From positions 2,493,001-2,557,000 of the forward strand of contig NC_015580.1 in NCBI RefSeq assembly GCF_000253255.1: a DNA stretch of 64,000 nt, given 5' to 3'. The position numbers and the translations under genes are program-made. Under the pieces are notes generated by a model. That model made no database searches. It was not told the origin of the DNA and saw only the letters and a list, made by a program, of their open reading frames with translations. Origin of the DNA: Novosphingobium sp. PP1Y. GTDB taxonomy: Bacteria > Pseudomonadota > Alphaproteobacteria > Sphingomonadales > Sphingomonadaceae. Below, one piece after another: positions 18,611 through 25,618 of the stretch (positions are counted from its first letter, which is position 1; each line of letters opens with the position of its first letter).

Positions 18611-18775
18611 AGGCCCGCACCGGCCTCGGGCAGACAGATGAGCCTGATATTCGAGCCCCGCAGGGTGGACGGGATGAACGATGCGGAACGGGCGAAGGCC
18701 GTAATCACGCTCGCTCAAATCCTGATGCAGGCCGCCGGCCTCGTCGTCGAGGAGTTCGGCGATGACCGACGCTAA
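18596..18775 (+). CDS. Small protein paired with the serine recombinase (59 aa)
   Basis: ATG at 18596 with GGGAGGAAG just upstream. The protein contains GRQMSLIFEPRRVDGM followed by a helical stretch (AKAVITLAQILMQAAGL). Its stop overlaps the recombinase start by 14 bases, implying translational coupling. Similar short proteins precede recombinases of this type; a recombination-directionality or accessory role is inference. Confidence 0.65.
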   Translation: MNKHDRPAPASGRQMSLIFEPRRVDGMNDAERAKAVITLAQILMQAAGLVVEEFGDDRR

Positions 18776-20834
18776 TCTGATCCCGGCGCAGCTGCTGAAG
18801 CGCAAGGCCGTCGTCTATGTGCGTCAATCGACACAATCCCAGGTCATGGCCAACCTGGAAAGCCAGCGACGGCAATACGACCTCGTCGACGTTGCGCGTC
18901 AGCACGGCTTCACCGATATCGAAGTCATCGACGATGATCTCGGACGATCCGCGAGCGGAACCGTTGCGCGGCCCGGCTTCGATCGTTTGGTCGCATCGTT
19001 GTGCGCGGGCAAGGTGGGTGCCGTGTTGTGCCTTGATGCGTCCAGGCTCGCGCGAAATGGTCGCGACTGGCACCATCTGCTGGAACTGTGCGGGCTCGTT
19101 GAAGCCCGTGTCATCGATCATGATGGCGTGTACAATCCTTGCCAGCCCAACGACCGCCTGCTCCTGGGAATGAAGGGGAGCATCAGCGAGTTCGAGCTCG
19201 GCGTTCTCAGGACGCGAATGCTCGATGCAGCAAAGTCGAAGGCGCGCCGCGGCGAATTGCGCTTGTCTGTCCCGTTCGGCTACATTTGGCACCGCGAAGC
19301 GGGCTTGGACCTCGATCCCGATCTACGCCTGCAAGAGGTAATCAGGCTCATCTTTGCGCGCTTCCGAGAGCTGGGCAGTGCGCGTCAGGTGCTGTTGTCG
19401 ATGAAGGCCGATCAAATCCACTTCCCGCGACCGTCGGACGAAGGCCGCATGACCAGCTTCACATGGTTGCCGATCCGCTATCGCAACGTCATCGCCGTTC
19501 TCAAAAACCCCTTCTACGCAGGCGTTTACGTTTACGGAAAAAGCGAGAAGCGAACCTCCATTGTCGATGGGCGAGCCCGGCGGAGCTACGGGCACGGCAA
19601 GCCGGTGGGGACCTGGGAAGTCTTCATCAAGGATCACCATGAGGGGTACATCAGCTGGGAAGAATACGAGCGCAACCAGAAGCAGCTGGCACTCAACAAC
19701 TATGGCAGCGCCGGCGGTGTGAAATCCGGCCGAGGAGGCCGAGCGCTACTCTCGGGCATCATGACGTGCCGACGGTGTGGACGGCGACTGACGGTCACCT
19801 ATACCGGAAACCCGCAGAGCCGACCGGTGTATCGCTGCGACAAACCAAACCTGATGATGGGCTTGCCCCGATGCATGACCTTCGGCGGTCCACGGGTGGA
19901 TGCAGCAGTTGCGCGCGAACTGCTACGCGCGGTAGAACCCTTGGCGATCGAGGCCGCGTTAGAGGCGGAGCGGATGCACAGGGAACGACAAGAAGAGCAG
20001 CGCCAGATTCTCGACCTGGAACTCCAGCAGGCGCGTTACGAGGCCCGCCTTGCCGAGCGCCGCTACGCTGCCTGTGATCCCGATAATCGCCTGATAGCGG
20101 CGCAGCTGGAGAAAAACTGGGAAACCGCATTGCGGCGCATCCGTGATCTGGAGGCGCGCCAGCCCGCAGAAAACCCGTCAACCATCGAGGTCGATCAGGG
20201 TGCGTTCGCCAATCTGGCGGAAAACCTGTCGGCGGCGTGGAACGCTCCGGATGTGACGATGCGCGCTCGCCAGCAACTGCTACGCACATTGATCGCCGAC
20301 ATCGTCGTCGATGTCGATGATGCCGTGCGTGACGTCGTGCTCACAATCCATTGGCGGGGCGGTCAGCACTCGGAACTGCGGGTTCGCAAGCCGAAAGCCG
20401 GCGAGCACGGTTGTGCAACAGCGGAGGATGCGCTGGAGGTGATGCGCAGCATGGCGGGCCGTTGGTCCGACGAGCATATCGCCGCGACGCTCAATCGGAT
20501 GGGCTTGCCTACAGGCCAGGGCAAAACCTGGACGGCGCACCGGGTCTACTCTGTTCGGCGCGTGCGAGGGATCGATGCCTACCGGTCTGCGGTGAAAGAC
20601 GGCGAATGGCTCACCATGACTGAGGCGGCCAAAGCGCTTGGCACCTCAAGCCATACGGTAAGACTTCTCATCAAAACCGGCGTGCTTCCGGCGGTGCAGG
20701 TCGTACCGCGCGCGCCGCATCAAATCCGCTCCGCCGATCTGATGTCGGAAGCGGTAAAATCTGCGATGGCCCGAAAGGGTCGCCCGTGTCGCGTTGTTGA
20801 CGCGGATATGCTTCCAATGTTTACAGATACTTGA
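18762..20834 (+). CDS. Large serine recombinase
   Basis: 690 residues. An N-terminal resolvase domain (~14-160) carries the catalytic Ser in VYVRQSTQSQ and the VLCLDASRLARNGRDW block. The Recombinase domain follows, then a zinc-ribbon (MTCRRCGRRL ... YRCDK), a coiled-coil (HRERQEEQRQILDLELQQA) and a C-terminal MerR/excisionase-like helix-turn-helix (LTMTEAAKALGTSSHTVRLL). These enzymes cut and rejoin DNA at specific att sites through a phosphoserine. All catalytic features are intact. It runs opposite to the IS66 genes around it. Confidence 0.93.
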   Translation: MTDANLIPAQLLKRKAVVYVRQSTQSQVMANLESQRRQYDLVDVARQHGFTDIEVIDDDLGRSASGTVARPGFDRLVASLCAGKVGAVLCLDASRLARNGRDWHHLLELCGLVEARVIDHDGVYNPCQPNDRLLLGMKGSISEFELGVLRTRMLDAAKSKARRGELRLSVPFGYIWHREAGLDLDPDLRLQEVIRLIFARFRELGSARQVLLSMKADQIHFPRPSDEGRMTSFTWLPIRYRNVIAVLKNPFYAGVYVYGKSEKRTSIVDGRARRSYGHGKPVGTWEVFIKDHHEGYISWEEYERNQKQLALNNYGSAGGVKSGRGGRALLSGIMTCRRCGRRLTVTYTGNPQSRPVYRCDKPNLMMGLPRCMTFGGPRVDAAVARELLRAVEPLAIEAALEAERMHRERQEEQRQILDLELQQARYEARLAERRYAACDPDNRLIAAQLEKNWETALRRIRDLEARQPAENPSTIEVDQGAFANLAENLSAAWNAPDVTMRARQQLLRTLIADIVVDVDDAVRDVVLTIHWRGGQHSELRVRKPKAGEHGCATAEDALEVMRSMAGRWSDEHIAATLNRMGLPTGQGKTWTAHRVYSVRRVRGIDAYRSAVKDGEWLTMTEAAKALGTSSHTVRLLIKTGVLPAVQVVPRAPHQIRSADLMSEAVKSAMARKGRPCRVVDADMLPMFTDT

Positions 20835-20867
20835 ATATGGAGTGCATAATGAAACACGCTTCGGCAA

Positions 20868-22187
20868 GGGACGGATCGCTCGCTCGACGGTGTTGCTGTC
20901 GAGATCGATCCGACCGTCGTCGAGGAAGCCTGACAGGCTATCCCAGCGGGTGAGCGCGTATCGCATTGCTTCGCCTAACTTGGACTTGGAGCTGACCTGG
21001 CGGTTGCGAGCGTCGAGGTATTGACGCAAATCGTCGACGATGACGCGGCTATGCTCTGCGCGAACCTGGCGCCGTTGATCGGCAGGTTGCCCTCGCACCT
21101 CGTCCTCGATGACGTAGAGCTGGGCGATGCGACGCAACACTTCGGTCGCGACCGGCGAGTTCTCGGCCAGTTCGTAGAATTTGCGCCTGACGTGTGCCCA
21201 GCAGAAGGCGAGTTGGACCTGCTGTCGGCGCTTGGCTAGCGCTGCGTAGCCGCCATAACCGTCGACCTGGAGGATGCCGGCGAAGTCTCCCAGATGCGCT
21301 TCGGCGCGCTCCGATTTACGGTCGGCGGCGTAGACATAGGCGACCATCGGCGGATCATCGCCACCCCATGGACGATCATCTCGGGCGTAGGCCCATAGCT
21401 GCCCGGTCTTGGTCCGCCCGGTCCCTGGATTTAGCACCGGTGCCGTCGTCTCGTCGGCAAACAGTCGTTCCGATCGTCGCAATCGCTCGAGGATGTGATC
21501 GCGCAGCGGGCGCAGATACCAGGCGGCCCGGCCGACCCAATCCGCCAATGTCGATCGATCCAACTGGATGCCTTGCCGGGCATAGATCTGGGCTTGCCGG
21601 TACAACGGAAGGTGATCGGCGTACTTGGCGACCAGCACCTGCGCGATTAGCGCCTCGGTGGGAATGCCACCTTCGACGATCCTTGCCGGTGCAGGGGCCT
21701 GTACCACTGCGCTCTCGCACGAACGGCAGCCGTATCGCGGCCGGCGCGTGACCAGGACGCGGAAGGTGGTTGGCACGACATCGAGGCGCTCCGCGACGTC
21801 CTCGCCGATCTGATGCAGGGCGCCGCCACAGCAGGGGCAAGCCTTGTTCTCGATATCGACGACCTGCTCGATCCGTTCGAGATGAGCGGGCAGCGAACCG
21901 CGGTTGGTCTTGCGCGGCCGCTCGGTCGGCGCCCGACTTGCCTTGTCGCAGGCGTGCTCGGCCTGGGCCAATGCCGCCTCAACCTCTTCGAGAGCCAGCT
22001 CGAACTGATCGGAATCAAGTTGTTCGGATCGGCGACCGAAACGGTGCCGTTGCAGGGCATCAATGATCGCCTTCAGGCGCTCGACCTCAGCCTTGAAAAC
22101 CTTGAGCGCATCGAGCTCGCGGGCCTGTTCGAGGACCAGCGCGCGGAGCGCTTCGATGTCTTCGGGAAGGTCCGCTTCCATGAGCAT
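20868..22187 (-). pseudogene. tnpC: IS66 TnpC, N-terminal and catalytic fragment
   Basis: From ATG 22185-22187 through the leucine-rich N-terminus, a zinc finger (CPCCGGALHQIG), the helix-turn-helix and most of the DDE domain (FADETTAPVL, LQVDGYGGY) to DLDSNTVERAIRP. At 20868 it meets the recombinase element; the frame then reads ~74 unrelated residues to a stop at 20646. The missing C-terminus lies at 18080-18283. Confidence 0.92.
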
Positions 22188-22218
22188 GGAGGCATTGAAT
22201 CAGCAGTCAAAAGCCCCG

Positions 22219-22575
22219 TCAACCGGCAATCTGCGGGGCGATCGGCCGTCGTCCGCCATGCACCCGGCGCCAGTCCAAACCCTCCAGCAAAGCGCCGAGT
22301 TGCGCCGCCGTCAGCCGCATAACGCCGTCCTGGATGCCCGGCCACTTGAAGCCGCCGGACTCCAGCTTCTTGGCCATCAGGCACAGGCCCGTGCCGTCCC
22401 ACCAGACCAGCTTGACCCGGTCCGAACGCTTGGCCCGGAACACATAGATCACGCCAGAAAACGGATCGCCGCCGTACTCCTTGCCGACCAGCGCAGCCAA
22501 CGCGTCGGGCCCTTTGCGGAAATCCACTGGGCGCGTCGCGACCATAACGCGCGCGCCAGCACCAGGTCCGATCAT
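22219..22575 (-). CDS. tnpB: IS66 TnpB accessory protein
   Basis: 118 residues with the family core VDFRKGPDALAALV, GVIYVFRAKRSDRVKLVWWD and GTGLCLMAKKLESGGF. TnpB is required for IS66 transposition though its mechanism is unresolved. It overlaps the tnpA stop by 4 bases, the standard coupled arrangement, and ends 31 bp before tnpC. Confidence 0.93.
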   Translation of the reverse strand: MIGPGAGARVMVATRPVDFRKGPDALAALVGKEYGGDPFSGVIYVFRAKRSDRVKLVWWDGTGLCLMAKKLESGGFKWPGIQDGVMRLTAAQLGALLEGLDWRRVHGGRRPIAPQIAG

Positions 22576-23024
22576 CGGGTTGCCTTTAGCGCTTCGATCA
22601 CCGCTGCAATGACACTGGCATCGGCGCCGCGCGCGATCTTCACCGCTACGCCGTCAATCTCCAATTCTACCGCCGCCATTAGAGCACGCCGCCTGCGCCG
22701 GGCTCGGCGCGAGGGTGCCGGATCCGGTTGTGGGGCCAACTCGACCACTGCGGGGACAAACGTCGCGGCGACTGGTTCTGCAGACGATGGTGCCGATCCT
22801 TGGTCCGCCAGTTGCTTGTGCAAATCCTTCCGCCAGGCATAAACCTGCGAAGGGTCAAGGCCATGGCGGCGGGCAACGGCGCCGACACCTTCGTTGCCTG
22901 CATAGCACTCCGCCACAATCGACGCCTTGACCTCCGGTGGCCAGTCGCGCCGCTTGCCGGCACCGGTGAATATCTCAAACCGCTGCGCGCCCTTGCTCAC
23001 AGGATCATCACACGGGATTATCAT
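22572..23024 (-). CDS. tnpA: IS66 TnpA (helix-turn-helix) protein
   Basis: 150 residues from the ATG at 23022-23024. A helix-turn-helix (WPPEVKASIVAECYAGNEGV, GAVARRHGLDPSQVYAWRKD) is followed by an Arg-rich linker and a small C-terminal domain (ELEIDGVAVKIARGAD). This is the first gene of the IS66 operon, beginning ~85 bp inside the terminal repeat. Confidence 0.88.
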   Translation of the reverse strand: MIIPCDDPVSKGAQRFEIFTGAGKRRDWPPEVKASIVAECYAGNEGVGAVARRHGLDPSQVYAWRKDLHKQLADQGSAPSSAEPVAATFVPAVVELAPQPDPAPSRRARRRRRALMAAVELEIDGVAVKIARGADASVIAAVIEALKATR

Positions 23025-23109
23025 AGGAGTAGCGCCTCGGCCCAAATCAGGCCGCGTAAGTTCAACGCCGGACGTCACCCGCGCAAGGTGGGGGCCGCAC
23101 AGCGCTTAC

Positions 23110-23117
23110 GCAAAATG
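23110..23117. repeat. IS66 target-site duplication, right copy
   Basis: GCAAAATG directly outside the right terminal repeat, identical to 18059-18066. Confidence 0.9.
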
Positions 23118-23216
23118 AGAAGGCGCGAGTGGCACTTCTCCAGTCTTCAGGGTATACGCCAGCACTCCACCGAAGATCAGCGCCATGCCTGTCCCGATCA
23201 GCGCGTTGTAACCCAA
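23118..23216 (-). pseudogene. 5' part of the membrane protein split by IS66
   Basis: The reverse strand encodes GYNALIGTGMALIFGGVLAY and then TLKTGEVPLAPS, a membrane helix, continuing in frame into HFARHTTPRLYW at 18066 once IS66 is excised. A TTG at 23214-23216 with AGGAG ~10 bases upstream is the most likely start; the ATG at 23184-23186 is an alternative without a ribosome site. Confidence 0.65.
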
Positions 23217-23346
23217 ATCAGCACTCGCTCCTGCGAGCTTCGACTGGGATGCTCACGGTCTAGTGAATACGTAATCAGCCGAACGTTCTTACGCCGCATC
23301 GTCTGCCGGGCGAAAGCAGGAATGGGTTTGTGAGTCCTGAACGAGA

Positions 23347-23405
23347 GTGCGATGCCCAGGGGCTCCGAACCGGTGCAGGTCTAGGCATGAACGCCGCTCT
23401 CCACA
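23347..23405. repeat. Repeat copy B: AidB 3' relic next to the intact BI-1 gene
   Basis: Ungapped match to 17397-17455. On the plus strand it preserves a trace of the AidB-like C-terminus (SAMPRGSEPVQV then stop) without the rest of the gene. Together with copy A this shows two derivatives of one convergent AidB/BI-1 junction. Confidence 0.7.
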
Positions 23406-24149
23406 TCAGCGCCGGTCCCCCATGAAGCGAAGCAGGAACAGGAACAGGTTGATGAAATCGAGATAGAGCGTCAGCGCGCCCATGACGACAGCCTTGCCGC
23501 GAAATTCGCTGCCGCCCACTTCGAAATAGAGGCTCTTGAGCTTCTGGGTGTCGTAAGCCGTGAGACCCGCGAACAGCAGGACGCCGATGGCGCTCACGAT
23601 CAGGTCCATCATGGATGAACGCAGGAACATGTTGACGAGCATGGCTATCAACAGGCCTACCAACCCCATGATCAGGAAAGTGCCGAAGCCCGACAAATCC
23701 TTCTTCGTGGTATAGCCCCACAGGCTGAGACCAGCGAAAGCTGCCGCGGACACAAAGAACGTGCGCGCGACACTTACGCCCGTATAAGCGAAAAGTACCG
23801 TCGACAGAGATACACCCATGAGGGCGGCGTAGACCCAGAACAGCGACTTGGCGGTCGACTCCGAAAGCCGGTTGATACCAAATCCGAGCACGAAGACGAG
23901 AATTAACGGAGCGAAAACCGCGATCCAACCAAGCAATGTGGGTGCTCCGCTGGCAGCGAAGAACACCGACCTCACGGCGACGTTGCTCGCGACCAGCAGC
24001 GCAACCACGCCGGAGAGCAGCACGCCACTGGTCATGTAATTGTAGATCGCCAGCATATAAGACCGCAGGCCGGCGTCGAAGACGGCTGTTGGCGCTCCCA
24101 TTCCAGCACGAGCGGTCGGAGGTGGGGCTGGTCTGAAGCGATCTGCCAT
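23406..24149 (-). CDS. Bax inhibitor-1/YccA family membrane protein
   Basis: 247 residues with seven hydrophobic helices, and the family signatures GFGINRLSEST, ALMGVSLSTVLFAYTG and LTAYDTQKLKSLY. Bacterial members (YccA) interact with FtsH and modulate its proteolysis of membrane proteins; others behave as pH-sensitive calcium leak channels. Two FtsH genes lie in this window, so an FtsH partnership is plausible. Start ATG with GGAG ~8 bases upstream. Confidence 0.92.
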   Translation of the reverse strand: MADRFRPAPPPTARAGMGAPTAVFDAGLRSYMLAIYNYMTSGVLLSGVVALLVASNVAVRSVFFAASGAPTLLGWIAVFAPLILVFVLGFGINRLSESTAKSLFWVYAALMGVSLSTVLFAYTGVSVARTFFVSAAAFAGLSLWGYTTKKDLSGFGTFLIMGLVGLLIAMLVNMFLRSSMMDLIVSAIGVLLFAGLTAYDTQKLKSLYFEVGGSEFRGKAVVMGALTLYLDFINLFLFLLRFMGDRR

Positions 24150-24230
24150 TTCTCAATCTCCTTTATTCCTTGATGACCCGCCGACAGCATCGGCGAAACT
24201 AACCGAAAAGACGTTCGGATATGCCCCAAA

Positions 24231-24572
24231 TTACAGTTCGGCGGCGTTTGGCCTGCCCGATGCGACGTCGCGTTGACAGCGTGTTCCCAAATCGATCAGC
24301 GTGGCTTCGAACAGGCGGCGAAGCCAGGCTTGGACCGCCTCGGCATCGCGCAATTGTTCGAAGTGCTCCAGGGCCTTCAGCGCGAATGTCTGCATTGCGT
24401 CGTCGGCCATAATCTCGTCGCGCAATCGCCGTGTCGCCATGGACCGGTAGCGTTGGTAGCAATAGGCCAGTTCGGTGCGCACGAGGCGCCGCTTCGTTTC
24501 ACCTGCCTCGTCCCCGCAGGAGGAGGGCCTATTCTCGGCGTTAATTGCGCTATCGGAACATGTTTCAAGCAT
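24231..24572 (-). pseudogene. Truncated sigma-70-like protein (region 2 only)
   Basis: From the ATG at 24570-24572 (chosen by alignment to the full paralogue at 36.7-37.4 kb) the frame shows ETKRRLVRTELAYCYQRYRS, LRDEIMADDAMQTFALKALE and AWLRRLFEATLIDL, a sigma region-2-like helix set. It stops after ~113 residues with no region 4. The paralogue has both. It is probably a decayed duplicate, though a region-2-only protein could still interfere with RNA polymerase binding. Confidence 0.7.
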
Positions 24573-24630
24573 GGTTATCGCTTCCATCATGCATTTTGGG
24601 ACAAGAGATGCGCTCCAGTAAGGGAAATGG

Positions 24631-24981
24631 TCAGCCGGTAGCGTGGCTCAGGGCCACGGCTGCTTCGATCTCGTTGAGAAGAAATGGGCCGTCGAAAGAG
24701 GTGTCCTTAGGAATACGCTGGAGCAAGCGACCCGGGTCCGCGGTGATCATCAGGATGGGTATGCTGCGTTGCTTCGCAATGCGCCGGGCAGCGCTCAAGG
24801 CTGAACCCGTCTCAACCGAATCACCGACGACCACGAGGTCGGGCTCGCGTCGCGCCGCTGCCGCAACGGCCAGCTCTTCGGTCCATGTCTGATCGAATGA
24901 ATGGAAGCCGAGAGACGAGAGTCGATCCTGGATCGCGCGGCTGACGATCATGTTGTCATCGATGATGAGCGCATGAGACAT
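24631..24981 (-). CDS. Degenerate receiver-domain protein
   Basis: 116 residues from ATG 24979-24981, with only a receiver fold. The acidic pair is present (HALIIDDN) and the Thr switch is present (ILMITAD), but the phospho-acceptor position in PDLVVVGD is Gly with Asp one residue later, and the conserved Lys before Pro is replaced (FDGPF). It may therefore work without phosphorylation. No output domain. It sits beside the truncated sigma gene. Confidence 0.75.
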   Translation of the reverse strand: MSHALIIDDNMIVSRAIQDRLSSLGFHSFDQTWTEELAVAAAARREPDLVVVGDSVETGSALSAARRIAKQRSIPILMITADPGRLLQRIPKDTSFDGPFLLNEIEAAVALSHATG

Positions 24982-25179
24982 GAGTCTTTCTCTCGATTGC
25001 CAGAATGTTCTTTTGGCTGTGAGCGGAGCGGCGGGCATTAGGGGCGGTTACGTAATTGTGTCCTTCACCAAGCCGTGGGCAATGCCCGGGTTCGCTGCCC
25101 ATGCAGTGTGCCGGCGCTTCGAAGACCTTGGGCGGGCGCAAACTCCCAGCCCATGCGCAAAGTCGCGAGGCAAATAAAC

Positions 25180-25284
25180 TTAGCCAAAGAGCTTCACCCC
25201 GATGTGGATTGCATAACCAAGAGCGGCTATAAATAATATCGTTATCAGTATGGTCTTGATGTTATCTTTGAATCTCCCACTCAT
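25180..25284 (-). CDS. Very small single-helix membrane protein (34 aa)
   Basis: ATG at 25282-25284, preceded by AGGAAAGGG at a good distance; stop TAA at 25180. The sequence has a polar start (MSGRFKDN), one hydrophobic helix (ILITILFIAALGYAIHIGV) and a KLFG end. Small single-helix proteins often modulate larger membrane complexes; no partner is evident. The strong ribosome site and the ideal helix support coding. Confidence 0.6.
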   Translation of the reverse strand: MSGRFKDNIKTILITILFIAALGYAIHIGVKLFG

Positions 25285-25618
25285 AATTTTTACCCTTTCC
25301 TATTGTCATGAATATTTTCAGAGCACGAATTGCTTCGTGGGCTTCAGGTCCGTAAATCTTCTGCACCATCAGGGTGATGGAGCCCAAGGACGGCCAAGCA
25401 TTGGACATCTTCCTATGGCCCTCATTACTTCTGGGGTCGTTGAGAGTAGCCGTGTCGCAACTTCTCCTCCAGACTCAAGCCTCAACGGATGAAACTCATT
25501 TAAACATCGCAGGACCTTCCGCACGGTAAGCTCGAACTTCGATGGAACGCGCCTGCGTGCTTCAACTTCTTCAGAATGCGCGACACTCGCTCTTGCAACT
25601 TGGGAGCATGTTACGCAC
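25285..25618. other. Gap without a recognisable gene
   Basis: 334 bases downstream of the metal ATPase gene. Short open frames show no ribosome sites, motifs or codon bias. I see no terminator hairpin. Confidence 0.4.

Larger units (their letters stand above)
18284..20867 (+). mobile_element. 2.58-kb large-serine-recombinase element inserted in tnpC
   Basis: Bounded by the two halves of tnpC, so its limits are known to within a base or two. It carries, left to right, a degenerate DUF5372/Y4bD-like frame, a 59-residue protein and a large serine recombinase. Its ends share a weak inverted motif: CATTCTGC near the left end, and GCATAATGAA near the right end. No target duplication is evident, as expected for conservative serine recombination. 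No cargo is present beyond these genes. Confidence 0.8.
18067..23109 (-). mobile_element. IS66-family insertion sequence, interrupted by a serine-recombinase element
   Basis: The left end GTAAGCGGTG (18067) and the right end, read inward on the reverse strand from 23109, GTAAGCGCTG, are typical IS66 termini. They are flanked by identical 8-bp target duplications GCAAAATG. Inside, on the reverse strand, are tnpA, tnpB and a tnpC split in two. Removing the 2.58-kb insert gives an IS66 of ~2.46 kb, the usual size. The element landed in a membrane-protein gene. TnpC is broken, so it probably cannot move on its own. Confidence 0.92.

Noticed and set aside
1..24149. Calling this a canonical transmissible locus of stress tolerance
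   Set aside because: No ClpG/ClpK, small heat-shock protein, YfdX or KefB gene is seen; only some functions overlap.
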